A DNA stretch of 64,000 bases from Methylobacillus flagellatus_A (GCF_031344055.1 NZ_JADBEN010000002.1), one strand, 5' to 3'; positions 1 through 9,552 are shown, counted from the first letter of the stretch. Numbers and translations: made by a program. Notes: generated by a model not told the origin, from the letters alone.

Positions 1-2
1 TT

Positions 3-2276
3 CACTTGAACCAGGCCAGCATCGACGGCCTCAAGCTGGACTACCTGGACGAAACCTTCAAGCAGCCCCTGCAAGTCGCCGTTGACAGCTTGTCGCTCAA
101 CCTCAAGTTTGCCAGCGAGCAAGGGCAAAGCAGGGTGGACGAATTGCAGAGCAATATCGGGCCGTTCTCCGTGCGCTCGGGCGCCAACGGCAAACCCGTC
201 GCGCGCCTGGAAAGCCTTTCGGTACAGGGCGGGCAGGTCGACCTTGCTGCGCGCAAGGCCGGCCTGGAGGCGGTGGTGTTGAAGGGGCTGGGCGCGGACG
301 TCCTGCGCGACGCCAAGCAGGTCAATTGGCAGGCGATCCTGGAGCCTGCCCATCCATCCACGCCGCAGAAAAGCCAGCCTAAAACGGCACAGGCCAAGCC
401 TGTCGCGGACGATGCTCCCTGGGCGTTCGACCTCAAGCGTTTTGCCGTCGAGGGCGCCGGCTTGCACTTTACCGACAAAAGCACGAAGAGCCCTGTGGCG
501 CTGGATATTGAAAACGCCAGCCTGGAAGTCAAGGACGTGAGCCTCGACACCAAGCGGGCAGTGCCTGTCAGCCTGGCGTTCAAGGTGAAGCAGGGCGGCA
601 GCTTCAACGCCAGCGGCAAGCTGGCGCCGGAACCCATGCAGGGCGACATCAAGCTCAAGCTCGCGGATTTCTCGCTCAAGCCTTTTGCGCCATACGTCAA
701 CCAGTTCGCCATGCTCAAGCTGAATAGCGGGGCGCTGAGCACGCAAGGCGACCTGAGCCTCAAGCAGGGCCAGAAGCTCGCGGTGCAGTACAAGGGCGGC
801 TTCAGCGCCGACAGGCTGGACATCGTGGAAGAGGATACCGGGCAGGCGTTCCTGGGATGGCGCAGCCTGTCCACGAATAATCTTAGGCTGGCATTGGCGC
901 CCGACAGCCTGCGTATCGGCGAATTGAAGATCAACGAGCCGCGCGGCAAGTTCATCATTTACGAGGACCGCACGCTCAACGTCCAGCGCATCCTGCGCGA
1001 GCAGCCGGCGGATTCTTCAGCCCAGGCTGCGCCGCCGTCCAATCAATCTGCGGGCCAGCCTGCAGAACAGGCCGCCGACCCGTTCCCGGTCGCGGTTGAG
1101 CGTATCCGCATCGACAATGCCAACCTCGAATTCGCCGACCTCTCGCTCACGCCGCAATTCGGCACCCATATCAACACCTTGTCCGGCGTGATCAACGGCA
1201 TGTCCACCAACCCGAGCACGACGGCCCAGGTGGAGTTGGACGGCAAGGTCGACGATTACGGTTCGGCGCGGATTCGCGGTTCCGTGCAGCCGTTCCAGGC
1301 AACGGAATTCACCGACCTCAAGCTGATATTCCGCAACCTGGAGATGAACCGCCTGACGCCGTATTCCGGCAAGTTCGCCGGGCGGCGGATAGACTCCGGC
1401 AAGCTGTCGGTAGACCTCGAATACAAGATCAAGAACCGCCAGCTCGCGGGGGAAAACAAGTTCGTCGTCAACAAGCTCAAGCTGGGCGAGAAGGTGGATA
1501 GCGAGGACGCGGTGAACCTGCCGCTGGACCTGGCGATCGCATTGCTGGAAGACAGCAGCGGCATTATCGACCTGGACTTGCCGGTGTCAGGCAGCCTGGA
1601 CGACCCCGAATTCAGTTACGGCAAGGTGGTGTGGAAGGCGATCGTGAACGTGCTCGGCAAGCTGGTGACTTCGCCGTTCCGGGCGTTGGGCAACCTGCTC
1701 GGCATCAGCTCCGACAAGCTGGAGGCATTGGCGTTCGACCCTGGCAGCGCCGAGCTTGCGCCGCCTGAGCAGGAGAAACTCAAGGTGATCAGCGAGGCGT
1801 TGGCAAAGCGGCCAGCCCTGGTATTGCAGGTGGCCCCCGTGGTTGACGAAAAGGCGGACGGGCGCGCCTTGCAGGAGCAGTTCGTGCGCAACCAGGTCGC
1901 CGCCAAGATGGGCATCAAGCTGCAGCCTGGCGAAAAGCCGGGCCCGGTGGATACTTCAAACAGGAAGGCAAGATCCGCGCTCGACAAGCTCGCCAAGGAG
2001 CAGCTCTCGCCGGAGGCATTGGATGCCGTCAAGGCGGAAAAGGACGAGGGCGTTTACTACGGCAAATTGCTGGATGCGTTGAACAAGCAGGCCAAGCTCG
2101 AACCTTCATGGCTCGAAGCCTTGGGCAACGCGCGGCAGGAAGTGGTCCAGCGATACCTGCTCGAGACAGTGGCGCTCGATGCCGGCAAATTGCAGGTGAA
2201 GCCCTTGAACAAGCAGTCCAGCGATGACGGCGAGGTGAAGATGCCGCTGGAGTTGGGCGCGGCACGGAGGGATTAG
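3..2276 (+). CDS. DUF748 (AsmA-like) envelope protein, 5' truncated by window edge
   Basis: The reading frame is open from the first bases of the window, so the start lies upstream; about 757 residues are visible. The repetitive beta-rich pattern and the stretch around 1330-1500 (FRNLEMNRLTPYSGKFAGR, then a long K/L-rich strand) are typical of DUF748 proteins. These are large AsmA-like periplasmic or inner-membrane-anchored proteins thought to act in outer-membrane lipid or envelope homeostasis. The C-terminal part (from about 1735, FDPGSAELAPPEQEKL) resembles an OmpA-like motif, as is usual in this family. Family members are usually around 1000 residues or more, which fits a missing N-terminus. 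Function beyond envelope maintenance cannot be read from the sequence. Confidence 0.85.
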   Translation, partial: HLNQASIDGLKLDYLDETFKQPLQVAVDSLSLNLKFASEQGQSRVDELQSNIGPFSVRSGANGKPVARLESLSVQGGQVDLAARKAGLEAVVLKGLGADVLRDAKQVNWQAILEPAHPSTPQKSQPKTAQAKPVADDAPWAFDLKRFAVEGAGLHFTDKSTKSPVALDIENASLEVKDVSLDTKRAVPVSLAFKVKQGGSFNASGKLAPEPMQGDIKLKLADFSLKPFAPYVNQFAMLKLNSGALSTQGDLSLKQGQKLAVQYKGGFSADRLDIVEEDTGQAFLGWRSLSTNNLRLALAPDSLRIGELKINEPRGKFIIYEDRTLNVQRILREQPADSSAQAAPPSNQSAGQPAEQAADPFPVAVERIRIDNANLEFADLSLTPQFGTHINTLSGVINGMSTNPSTTAQVELDGKVDDYGSARIRGSVQPFQATEFTDLKLIFRNLEMNRLTPYSGKFAGRRIDSGKLSVDLEYKIKNRQLAGENKFVVNKLKLGEKVDSEDAVNLPLDLAIALLEDSSGIIDLDLPVSGSLDDPEFSYGKVVWKAIVNVLGKLVTSPFRALGNLLGISSDKLEALAFDPGSAELAPPEQEKLKVISEALAKRPALVLQVAPVVDEKADGRALQEQFVRNQVAAKMGIKLQPGEKPGPVDTSNRKARSALDKLAKEQLSPEALDAVKAEKDEGVYYGKLLDALNKQAKLEPSWLEALGNARQEVVQRYLLETVALDAGKLQVKPLNKQSSDDGEVKMPLELGAARRD

Positions 2277-2370
2277 GCGGATCGCACTTCTGCGGCATAT
2301 TGCGGTCATAAGGAAATACGGACTGTTGTACCTTTGAATACTTTTTAATATCAACCAGATGGAGATCATC

Positions 2371-2610
2371 ATGAAAGTGGATATCTATAAAAGTGCGACC
2401 AGCAACAACAAGTACATCTCGGTCAGGGCAGGGGCCGATATTTCCAAGGTGGACGTGCCCGACCCGGATTATGCCAAGCTAATACACCAGACCGCGGATG
2501 TGGAAGTGGACAAGGAGCAGCGCCACTTGCACTATGATGCCGGCCTGATCATCAAGGATATCGAGCAGCACGGCTATCACCTGCATCACGTGAAGCGGAA
2601 TTTCAACTGA
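2371..2610 (+). CDS. small conserved-looking hypothetical protein, 79 aa
   Basis: The product is a 79-residue soluble acidic/histidine-rich protein starting MKVDIYKSATSNNKYISV. I chose the ATG at 2371 over the in-frame ATG at 2359, because GGAG lies about 6 bases upstream of 2371. It has no signal peptide or membrane segment. Its N-terminus (MKVDIYK) resembles small proteobacterial proteins of unknown function, and I assign no function. It lies 94 bases after the DUF748 gene and is followed immediately by a strong terminator, so it may be the last gene of that unit or have its own promoter. Confidence 0.7.
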   Translation: MKVDIYKSATSNNKYISVRAGADISKVDVPDPDYAKLIHQTADVEVDKEQRHLHYDAGLIIKDIEQHGYHLHHVKRNFN

Positions 2611-2617
2611 TCAAACA

Positions 2618-2647
2618 AAAAGAGCGGCTAACCCGCTCTTTTTTTTT
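2618..2647. terminator. bidirectional intrinsic terminator
   Basis: A perfect 10-bp stem (AAAAGAGCGG with CCGCTCTTTT) around a 5-base loop is followed by a run of T on the plus strand and by TTTTTG on the minus strand. It lies between the convergent 79-aa gene and ribA, so it probably ends both transcripts. Confidence 0.9.
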
Positions 2648-2688
2648 ATATTTTTCTGGAATAAGAGCCTATCCAAAGTCTTACAAGC

Positions 2689-3318
2689 TCAAAGCTCGCC
2701 AAAGTCAAGATTTTGCATTTCCGTTTGTGCGAAGAAATGGCCTAGCTTGTCGCGCTTGGTCAATAGGTATTGCAGGTTGTCCTGGTTGGGCTGGATCACC
2801 AGCGGAATGCGCTCATTGATGGCCAGGCCGGCCTGCTGCAGGCTGGAGACTTTTTCCGGGTTGTTGGTCATCAGGCGCAGGGAGTGCACGCCCAGGTCCT
2901 TGAGGATATCCACTGCGGCGGTATAGCTGCGCTGGTCGATCGGCAGGCCGAGGTGCAGGTTGGCGTCTACGGTATCCAGCCCCTGGTCCTGCAACGCATA
3001 GGCATGGATCTTGTTGGCAAGGCCGATGCCGCGCCCCTCGTGCCCCTTGAGGTAAAGCAGCACGCCCTGGCCGGCTTCCGCGATCATGCTCTGCGCCAAT
3101 ACCAGCTGTTCGCCGCAATCGCAACGGTTGGAGGAGAAGATGTCGCCCGTCAGGCATTCGGAATGCACGCGTACCAGCACGTTCTCATTGTTGAGCACAT
3201 GGCCTGCCACCAGGGCGACATGCTCCTGGCCGGTTTGCACGTCGTGATAGACATGGATGATGAATTGACCGTACTTGGTGGGCAGGGTGGATGAAGAAAT
3301 TTTACTGATCGTGCTCAT
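2689..3318 (-). CDS. ribA: GTP cyclohydrolase II
   Basis: RibA converts GTP to 2,5-diamino-6-ribosylamino-4(3H)-pyrimidinone 5'-phosphate, formate and pyrophosphate, the first step of riboflavin synthesis in the cytosol. The 209-residue product is the usual length of a stand-alone RibA. It carries the zinc and substrate signature RVHSECLTGDIFSSNRCDCG with its three cysteines, the GHEGRGIGLANK loop and the downstream LMTNNPEK motif. There is no DHBP synthase (RibB) domain fused to it. It stands alone and convergent to the 79-aa gene, outside any rib operon visible here. It starts at an ATG 12 codons before the conserved fold. Confidence 0.95.
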   Translation of the reverse strand: MSTISKISSSTLPTKYGQFIIHVYHDVQTGQEHVALVAGHVLNNENVLVRVHSECLTGDIFSSNRCDCGEQLVLAQSMIAEAGQGVLLYLKGHEGRGIGLANKIHAYALQDQGLDTVDANLHLGLPIDQRSYTAAVDILKDLGVHSLRLMTNNPEKVSSLQQAGLAINERIPLVIQPNQDNLQYLLTKRDKLGHFFAQTEMQNLDFGEL

Positions 3319-3733
3319 ATGGGTAATGCAATGGTTGAGTGCTGCTGCGAAACGCAGACAGGCAGATTAAAGTAAATCTGCCCATGACGCCAGGGTTTGT
3401 TGCCATTTTGTTGGGCGGTCGAGTATTGCGCCGGCTGGTTCCGGCATGTGGCGAATATCCTTGGGCCCCGTCATTTCAATGCGGAAATCGCGCCCATCTT
3501 GATCAGCCTTGCCCGCACGATATTGCGGCTTACGTCCAGGAGGCGCGCCGTCTGCACCTGGTTGTTGTGGCAATAATTCATGCATCATCTAAATATTATT
3601 TTTCAATAAGTTATATTTTAAAATTAAAGTAATAGCTTGCTGATGAAAAAGCAAGATGAGGAATGCCTGCTGGCCTGCCAGCAGGCGTCTATCGCAGAAA
3701 TGCCAGCCATGTTTTGTTGGCAGGGGCGGTTTC
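3319..3733. other. 415-base intergenic region between ribA and the RND operon
   Basis: No intact gene is visible here. The stretch holds a decayed Fis-type helix-turn-helix remnant (3471-3581), a very AT-rich patch (about 3585-3645) and a perfect 9-bp inverted repeat (3665-3673 with 3678-3686, loop CCTG). The inverted repeat has no T-run on either strand. Confidence 0.7.
3471..3581 (-). pseudogene. remnant of a Fis-family (sigma-54 activator type) DNA-binding domain
   Basis: A 36-codon frame reads MNYCHNNQVQTARLLDVSRN followed by IVRARLIKMGAISALK and a stop. This matches the C-terminal Fis/HTH_8 helix-turn-helix of sigma-54-dependent response regulators (the N-Q-x-x-T-A-R-L-L-x-x-S-R-N pattern). 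Nothing upstream encodes an AAA+ or receiver domain; that DNA is AT-rich and non-coding. It therefore looks like the last piece of a lost regulator gene. It could still be expressed as a tiny DNA-binding protein, but no ribosome binding site is obvious. Confidence 0.65.
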
Positions 3734-5119
3734 TCAGGAAGGCTGCCATTCGCCGCCCAGCACCTTGAACAGGTTGATGCTGTTCGTCAGGGCCAATTGC
3801 TTGAGCTGGACTAGCTGTTGCTCCGAGTCGAACAGGCTGCGTTGTGCATCGAGCAATTCCAGGTAATTGGCAATACCCTTGTCGTAACGGCGTATCGCCA
3901 GGCGCAAGCGTTCGCGGTCTGCATTGGCCACCCGCGTTTGCGAGGCGATCTGCGCCTCGATCTGCTCACGGCTTAGCAGCACATCCGAGACTTCGCTGAA
4001 TGCGGTCTGGATCGCTTTTTCGTATTCCACGATGGTGATTTCCTTGCGCACGCGGGCAAGGTCAAGGTTGGATTGGTTGCGGCCATAGTTGAATATGGGC
4101 AGGGTCAGTTGCGGATTGAAGGCCCAGGCCTTGTCGCTGCTGCCGGAGAACAGGTTGGTCAGGTGTTCATTGACCAGGCCGATATTGGTGGTGAGCTGGA
4201 TGCGCGGGAAGAAAGCCGCCCTGGCCGCGCCGATGTTGGCATTGGCCGCCTTGAGCTTGTGTTCCGCCGCGCGGATGTCGGGACGCCTTTCCAACAGGCT
4301 GGAAGGCAGGCCTGCCGGCAAGGGGCTGAACTCCTGCTGGTCCAGCGACCCGTGCGCCGCCGCAAGGGCGAGCCCCGGCTGTCCGGCCAACAATTGCAGC
4401 GAGTTCACTGCCTGGGCATATTCGCGCTGCAAGGCGGCAATGCTGGCCTGGGCGGTTTCCAGCTGCATTTCCGCGGTCTTGAGGTCCAGGGCGTTGTCCA
4501 GGCCTGCCTGCTGGCGGCGCAGGATGCGCGAGTACGCCAGGTTGCGCGCGTTCTCGGTCTCCTTCGCCAGGGCCAGGCGCTCGGCCAGGGCGCGGACATT
4601 GATATAGGACGCGGCAACCTCGGCGATCAGGCTGGTGCGCGCGGTCTGCTGGGCTTCCTGCGTGGCGAAGTAGTCTTCCAGCGCGGCGGCGGCCAGGCTC
4701 TTGACCCTGCCGAAAAAGTCCAGTTCGAAGCCACTGATGCCGACTCCCACGCGATACATATCGACATCGAAAGACTGGCCGCGGGCAAAGATCATCTTGC
4801 TGCGCTCGTAGCTCGCGGTGGCGTCGATGGAGGGCAGGCGGTCTGCGCGCTGGATGCCGTACTGGGCCCGTGCTTCCTCGATGCGCAGTGCGGTGATGCG
4901 CAAGTCGCGGTTGTTGGCCAGCGCAATATTGATCAAGCGCTGCAGCTCGGGGTCGGTAAAGTACTCCTGCCAGCTTGCGGGCTGTGATGCGGCCTTGCTC
5001 CCGGCTGCGGGGTATTGCGCCGGGATCGGGGCTTCCGGCCTGCTGTATGGCGGATTGAGCGAGCAGGCGCCCAATAGCAGGCTGATGGCGACGGCGGCGG
5101 GTCTCAACGGAGTGTTCAT
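3734..5119 (-). CDS. RND efflux outer-membrane channel lipoprotein (NodT/OprM family)
   Basis: This 461-residue TolC-like protein forms the outer-membrane duct of a tripartite RND pump. The N-terminus has a lipoprotein signal with lipobox LLGAC (Cys about residue 19), followed by the NPPYSRPEAPIPAQ segment typical of NodT-family channels. Two OEP repeats follow, with long alpha-helical heptad-like regions (for example RIEEARAQYGIQRADRLPSI). It is the third gene of the efflux operon: its ATG overlaps the stop of the pump gene by 4 bases (ATGA), indicating translational coupling. Substrates cannot be deduced, but OprM-type channels usually serve hydrophobic drug and solvent exporters. Confidence 0.93.
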   Translation of the reverse strand: MNTPLRPAAVAISLLLGACSLNPPYSRPEAPIPAQYPAAGSKAASQPASWQEYFTDPELQRLINIALANNRDLRITALRIEEARAQYGIQRADRLPSIDATASYERSKMIFARGQSFDVDMYRVGVGISGFELDFFGRVKSLAAAALEDYFATQEAQQTARTSLIAEVAASYINVRALAERLALAKETENARNLAYSRILRRQQAGLDNALDLKTAEMQLETAQASIAALQREYAQAVNSLQLLAGQPGLALAAAHGSLDQQEFSPLPAGLPSSLLERRPDIRAAEHKLKAANANIGAARAAFFPRIQLTTNIGLVNEHLTNLFSGSSDKAWAFNPQLTLPIFNYGRNQSNLDLARVRKEITIVEYEKAIQTAFSEVSDVLLSREQIEAQIASQTRVANADRERLRLAIRRYDKGIANYLELLDAQRSLFDSEQQLVQLKQLALTNSINLFKVLGGEWQPS

Positions 5120-8100
5120 GCAGGCTCCTGCACATGGTGCTGCGGGCGCTTGATGTAGCGGCCGATCACGGCAAAAAACAAGGGGACGAGGAAGATGGCG
5201 AGCAGGGTTGCGGTGATGATGCCGCCCAGCACGCTGGTGCCGATCGCAGACTGCGCGCCTGAGGCGGCGCCCGTTGCAATCGCCAGCGGCAATACCCCTA
5301 CGCCGAAGGCCAGCGACGTCATCACGATAGGGCGCAAACGCAGGCGGGCAGCCTCCAGCGTCGCCTCGAGCAGGCCCATGCCGTCGGCATAAAGGTCCTT
5401 GGCGACTTCCACGATCAGGATCGCATTCTTGGCGGAAAGGCCGATGGTCGCGATCAGGCCGACCTTGAAGTAGATATCGTTGGGCATCTCGCGCAAGGTC
5501 ACGCCCAGCAGCGCGCCGAGCACGCCCAATGGCACCACCAGGATCACGGCCAATGGGATCAGCCAGCTTTCATACAATGCCGCCAATGCAAGGAAGACGA
5601 TCAGCACCGACAGGCCGAACAGCAAGGGCGCCTGTGCTCCCGAGCTTCGTTCCTCCAGCGATTGGCCGGACCAGTCGTAGCCGATGGCGCGGGGCAGGCT
5701 GCGCGCGATGTTTTCAATCGCCTGCATGGCGTCGCCGCTGCTGTAGCCGGGGGCGGCGCTGCCGTTGATGGTGAAGGATGGGTAGCCGTTGTAGCGCGTG
5801 AGCTGCGGCGGGCCGGATATCCATTCGAGATTCACGAGCGAGGACAAGGGCACCAGGTTGCCGTTGCTGCTGCGCACCCTGAGCTTGCGGATGTCCCCGA
5901 GTTCCAGCCTGTCCTTGCCGTCGGCCTGCATGACGACACGGCGCACCTGGTTGCCGTGCATGAAGTCGCCGATATAGTCGGAGCCGAACATGGAGGCGAG
6001 CGTGACGTTGATTTCATCCATGCTCACGCCCAGCGTCTCGGCCTTGCGCCGGTCTATATCCAGGCTCACCAGGGCTGCCTCGGGCAGGCCGGCGAACATG
6101 AGGTTGGTCAGCACCGGGCTCTGCATGCCTTGGGCCATCAGCTGGTCCTTGGCCGCCAGGAATGCCTGGTAGCCTGCCGAACCGCGGTCTTGCAGCCGCA
6201 GGTCAAAGCCATTGGAGGAGCCCAGCTCGGGCAGGGGCGGAGTGTTGATCGCGAAGACCATGGTGTTCTTCAGGCCCATGAACTGCATGTTGACGCGGTC
6301 TACGATCGCCTTGACGTGATGCTCGGCATCCTTGCGCTCTTTCCAGTCCTTGAGGGTGGCGAAGATCATGCCGCTGTTGGAGCTGGTGCCGTAGAAGCTG
6401 AAGCCGCCGACTTCGTAGACGTATTTCACCGGCTCGTTCTCGTTCAGGTAATGTGCGATTTGCGCCAATGTGTCCATGGTTTCATGCATGGTGGCGCCTG
6501 CAGGCAGCAATACCGTGATCATGAAATCGCCCTGATCCTCGTCGGGCAGGAACGCCGTCGGCAGGCGCACGAACATGAAGGCCACGACCGCGATGATGGT
6601 TCCGTACACGAGCAGCCAGCGCAGCGGGCGCTTGATGATGCCGGCGACGCGTTTCTGATAACGGCCGGTGAGGGCGGCGAAGGCCCGGTTGAACCAGCCG
6701 AAGAAGCCGCGTTTTTCATGGTGATCCTGCGCAATCGGTTTCAGCAACGTAGCGCACAGGGCCGGGGTCAGCGAGAGCGCCAAAAATGCCGAGAATGCGA
6801 TGGATACCGCCAGCGACATCGAGAACTGGCGGTAGATGTTGCCTACCGCGCCGCTGAAGAACGCCATAGGAACGAATACGGAAACCAGTACTACCGTAAT
6901 GCCGATAATCGCGCCGCTGATCTGGCGCATGGCCTTGATCGTGGCATGGAAGGGGGAAAGGCCTTCCTCCGCCATGATGCGCTCGACGTTTTCCACCACT
7001 ACAATGGCGTCGTCCACCACGATGCCGATCGCCAGCACCATGCCGAACATGGTCAGTACGTTGATGGAAAAGCCCGCCGCATACATCACGGCAAAGGTGC
7101 CCAGCAGCGCGATCGGCACCACGATGGTGGGGATCAAGGTGGCGCGCAGGTTCTGCATGAACAGGAACATGACCAAGAACACCAGCACGATGGCCTCGAA
7201 CAAAGTGCTGACCACTTTCTCGATCGAGATTTCGACGAAGGCCGAGGTGTCGTAGGGAATCTGGTATTCCACGCCTGCCGGCAGGTAGCGCACCAGTTCG
7301 TCCATGGTGGCGCGGATGCGCTTGACCGTGGCGACGGCATTGGAGCCGGGCGCCATCTTGACGGCCATGCCGGCCGCATTGTTGCCATTGACCCGGGAGA
7401 CGAAAGAGTAGTCGCTGCCGCCATATTCGACCCGCGCGACATCCTTGAGCAGGATGGCCGCGCCGTCGGCCTTGGTGCGCAGCGGGATGCGCTCGAAGTC
7501 TTCCGGCGTCGTCAGGGCGCTGTCGGAAATGACATTGGCGCTGATGGGCGCATGGTCGGGTACCGCCCGGTTCCCCAGGTCGCCCACCGTGACGCGGGCA
7601 TTGTGGCTGCGGATCGCGGAAGAGACATCGGAAGCCGTGAGGTTCATCGCCGTCAATTTGGCAGGGTCGGGCCAGATGCGCATCGCATATTCCGGGCTCC
7701 ACAACTGCACCTTGCCGACGCCTTCCACCCGGCGCAGGGCCTGCAGCACATTGGCCGAGGCAAGCTCGCCCAGCTCGATCTCGGTCAGGCGGTTGCCTTC
7801 GGAAGTGAGGGAAACGATCAGTTGGATGCTGTCGGCGGATTTCTCGATGAAAATGCCGTTGCGGCGCACCACTTCCGGCAGGCGTGCCTCCACCGTCTTC
7901 AGGCGGTTCTGCACTTCCACCGCCGCCAGGTCCGCGTTGGTGCCCTGGCGGAAAGTCAGGCTGAGGGAGGCGGTGCCCGGGCTGCTGGTTGCTGAAATGT
8001 ACATCAGGCCGGGGGCGCCATTCATCTCGCGTTCGATGATGGCGGTGACCGATTCCTCGATGACTTTCGCCGAAGCGCCGGGATAGCTGGCGGCAATATT

Positions 8101-8229
8101 CACTACGGGCGGTGCAATGTCGGGGTATTGCGCGATAGGCAATCCGCGGATGGCCAGCAGGCCAGCCAGGATGATCAGCAGGGAAATCACCCAGGCGAAG
8201 ACCGGGCGTTCAATAAAAAATCGAGCCAT
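5116..8229 (-). CDS. RND multidrug efflux pump, inner-membrane permease (AcrB/MexB-like, HAE1)
   Basis: The 1037-residue proton-driven antiporter has the standard HAE1 length and architecture: a TM1 start (MARFFIERPVFAWVISLLII), two large periplasmic loops and 12 membrane segments. The proton-relay residues are present: the Asp pair in TM4 (IGIVVDDAIVVVENVERIM) and the Lys in TM10 (GLSAKNAILIVEVAK). It sits between the adaptor (20-base gap) and the channel (4-base overlap) in one minus-strand operon, divergent from a TetR-type repressor. AcrB-type hydrophobic and aromatic drug export is the expected role, and the actual substrate is unknown. Confidence 0.95.
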   Translation of the reverse strand: MARFFIERPVFAWVISLLIILAGLLAIRGLPIAQYPDIAPPVVNIAASYPGASAKVIEESVTAIIEREMNGAPGLMYISATSSPGTASLSLTFRQGTNADLAAVEVQNRLKTVEARLPEVVRRNGIFIEKSADSIQLIVSLTSEGNRLTEIELGELASANVLQALRRVEGVGKVQLWSPEYAMRIWPDPAKLTAMNLTASDVSSAIRSHNARVTVGDLGNRAVPDHAPISANVISDSALTTPEDFERIPLRTKADGAAILLKDVARVEYGGSDYSFVSRVNGNNAAGMAVKMAPGSNAVATVKRIRATMDELVRYLPAGVEYQIPYDTSAFVEISIEKVVSTLFEAIVLVFLVMFLFMQNLRATLIPTIVVPIALLGTFAVMYAAGFSINVLTMFGMVLAIGIVVDDAIVVVENVERIMAEEGLSPFHATIKAMRQISGAIIGITVVLVSVFVPMAFFSGAVGNIYRQFSMSLAVSIAFSAFLALSLTPALCATLLKPIAQDHHEKRGFFGWFNRAFAALTGRYQKRVAGIIKRPLRWLLVYGTIIAVVAFMFVRLPTAFLPDEDQGDFMITVLLPAGATMHETMDTLAQIAHYLNENEPVKYVYEVGGFSFYGTSSNSGMIFATLKDWKERKDAEHHVKAIVDRVNMQFMGLKNTMVFAINTPPLPELGSSNGFDLRLQDRGSAGYQAFLAAKDQLMAQGMQSPVLTNLMFAGLPEAALVSLDIDRRKAETLGVSMDEINVTLASMFGSDYIGDFMHGNQVRRVVMQADGKDRLELGDIRKLRVRSSNGNLVPLSSLVNLEWISGPPQLTRYNGYPSFTINGSAAPGYSSGDAMQAIENIARSLPRAIGYDWSGQSLEERSSGAQAPLLFGLSVLIVFLALAALYESWLIPLAVILVVPLGVLGALLGVTLREMPNDIYFKVGLIATIGLSAKNAILIVEVAKDLYADGMGLLEATLEAARLRLRPIVMTSLAFGVGVLPLAIATGAASGAQSAIGTSVLGGIITATLLAIFLVPLFFAVIGRYIKRPQHHVQEPA

Positions 8230-8250
8230 GAACTCTCAATCCATCAGTAA

Positions 8251-9402
8251 TTAAGGCCGGTCGGCGGTTTTTTCGCCGTCACGCACCTTGACCTTGGCGC
8301 CGGGCGCCATCATGGCCGGGTTGGTGACGATCACGCGCTCGCCGCCCTTGAGGCCGCTGGTGATGACCCAAAGTCCGTCCAGCATCGCAGGCGCTTGGAC
8401 GGGGATGGCTTGCACTTGCTCCTGCTCGTCCACGACCATGACGGTGCTCGACTCCGCCGTGCGGATCAGGGCGTCGCGCGGCACGAGGACGGATGAAGGG
8501 TTTTCTGCCTGTTTCAGTTTGACCTGCACATAGGCGCCCGGCAGCAATTCGCGCTCCGGGTTGATGAACAAGGCGCGCATGGCCACGGTATCGGTATTGC
8601 TGTCCACGGCCAGGTCGGAGAAGAACAGCTTGCCGGGGTGCGCATATTCAGACCCGTCCGGGAATACCAGTTTCACCTCGATGCTGTTTTGCGCCATGCC
8701 TTTCATCTTGCCGCTCTTGATGGCGCGCTGCAGCGCCATGACTTCTGTCGCCGGCTGTGAGAAATTGACGTAGATCGGGTCGATCTGCTCAACCGTGGTG
8801 AGGGGGGTGGGAGAGTCAAGCCCCACTAGGGCTCCTTCGGTGACCATGGTCCGGCGCGCGCGCCCGTCGATCGGGGAGGCGACCCTGGCGTACCCAAGAT
8901 CCAGCCTGGCCTTGTCCAGTTGCGCCTTGGCTGTCAGCACTTGCGCCTTGGCCTGCAATTCCTCTGCCGCTGCCGCCTGGTAGTCGCGCTCGCTCACGGA
9001 GTGGTCGCTGGCAAGGTCGCGGTAGCGTTCGAGTTTGTCCAGCGCATTGCGGTGGTTGGCTTCCGCGCTTGCCAGAGTGCCGGCCGCCTGGTCGCGTGCG
9101 GCAGTCAATAGCTCGGGGTTGATCAGGAACAAGGGCGTGCCTTTCTTCACCTCCTGGCCTTCCTGGTATAAGCGCTCGGTGACGATGCCCGCAACGCGCG
9201 CGCGTACTTCCGCCTGGCGATAGGCCTCTAAACGGCCGGGTATGGAGGCTTCGATCGGTGTCGCAGCGACGCGGGTGACGTACACTTCGACTTCCGGAAT
9301 ATCAGCATTTTCTGCTTGTTGTTCCTGGCTGCAGGCGGTGAGGCCAAGCATGAATGACGCGAGCAGCCATGGCGTGCTGCGTCCAAATAATCCTGATGAC
9401 AT
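8251..9402 (-). CDS. RND efflux periplasmic adaptor (AcrA/MexA-like lipoprotein)
   Basis: This is the membrane fusion protein that links the pump to the outer-membrane channel. I place the start at the ATG at 9402, because the product then begins MSSGLFGRSTPWLLASFMLG with a clean lipobox (LTAC, Cys about 24). An in-frame ATG at 9489 would add 29 residues without signal character. The order is lipoprotein signal, beta-barrel/lipoyl half-motifs (SIPGRLEAYRQAEVRARVAG), helical hairpin (about 100-180), second lipoyl part and C-terminal membrane-proximal domain. It is the first gene of the operon and its promoter region is shared with the divergent TetR gene. Confidence 0.92.
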   Translation of the reverse strand: MSSGLFGRSTPWLLASFMLGLTACSQEQQAENADIPEVEVYVTRVAATPIEASIPGRLEAYRQAEVRARVAGIVTERLYQEGQEVKKGTPLFLINPELLTAARDQAAGTLASAEANHRNALDKLERYRDLASDHSVSERDYQAAAAEELQAKAQVLTAKAQLDKARLDLGYARVASPIDGRARRTMVTEGALVGLDSPTPLTTVEQIDPIYVNFSQPATEVMALQRAIKSGKMKGMAQNSIEVKLVFPDGSEYAHPGKLFFSDLAVDSNTDTVAMRALFINPERELLPGAYVQVKLKQAENPSSVLVPRDALIRTAESSTVMVVDEQEQVQAIPVQAPAMLDGLWVITSGLKGGERVIVTNPAMMAPGAKVKVRDGEKTADRP

Positions 9403-9477
9403 AGGCGTGCTCAATGAAGAGTAAGATGGAATGGTAGCTGGAATTGATTCAGCGTTTAAATTTTCATGCACTATATC

Positions 9478-9516
9478 ATAATCAATCATGACTGATTAAT
9501 TAAATTTTGGTTATAA
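9478..9516. promoter_or_regulatory. candidate divergent promoter/operator of the efflux operon
   Basis: The AT-rich intergenic DNA contains AATCA (9480-9484) facing TGATT (9493-9497), flanked by further ATCA/TGAT and TTAATTAA sequences. A TTATAAT hexamer region at about 9511-9516 suits the tetR gene. AcrR-type repressors usually bind a palindrome between the two divergent genes, so this is the likely operator by position and symmetry only. Confidence 0.4.
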
Positions 9517-9552
9517 TGCCGGAATGCATAGCTAGTGTTAAATGGAGCGCCT

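Noticed and set aside
3665..3686. Perfect 9-bp hairpin downstream of the efflux channel gene as a terminator
   Set aside because: No T-run follows on either strand, so it is reported only as an inverted repeat.
5662..7995. 777-codon open frame on the plus strand opposite the RND pump gene
   Set aside because: It is exactly antisense to an unmistakable AcrB-like gene; its His/Gly/Gln-rich translation is what GC-rich codon bias produces on the other strand.
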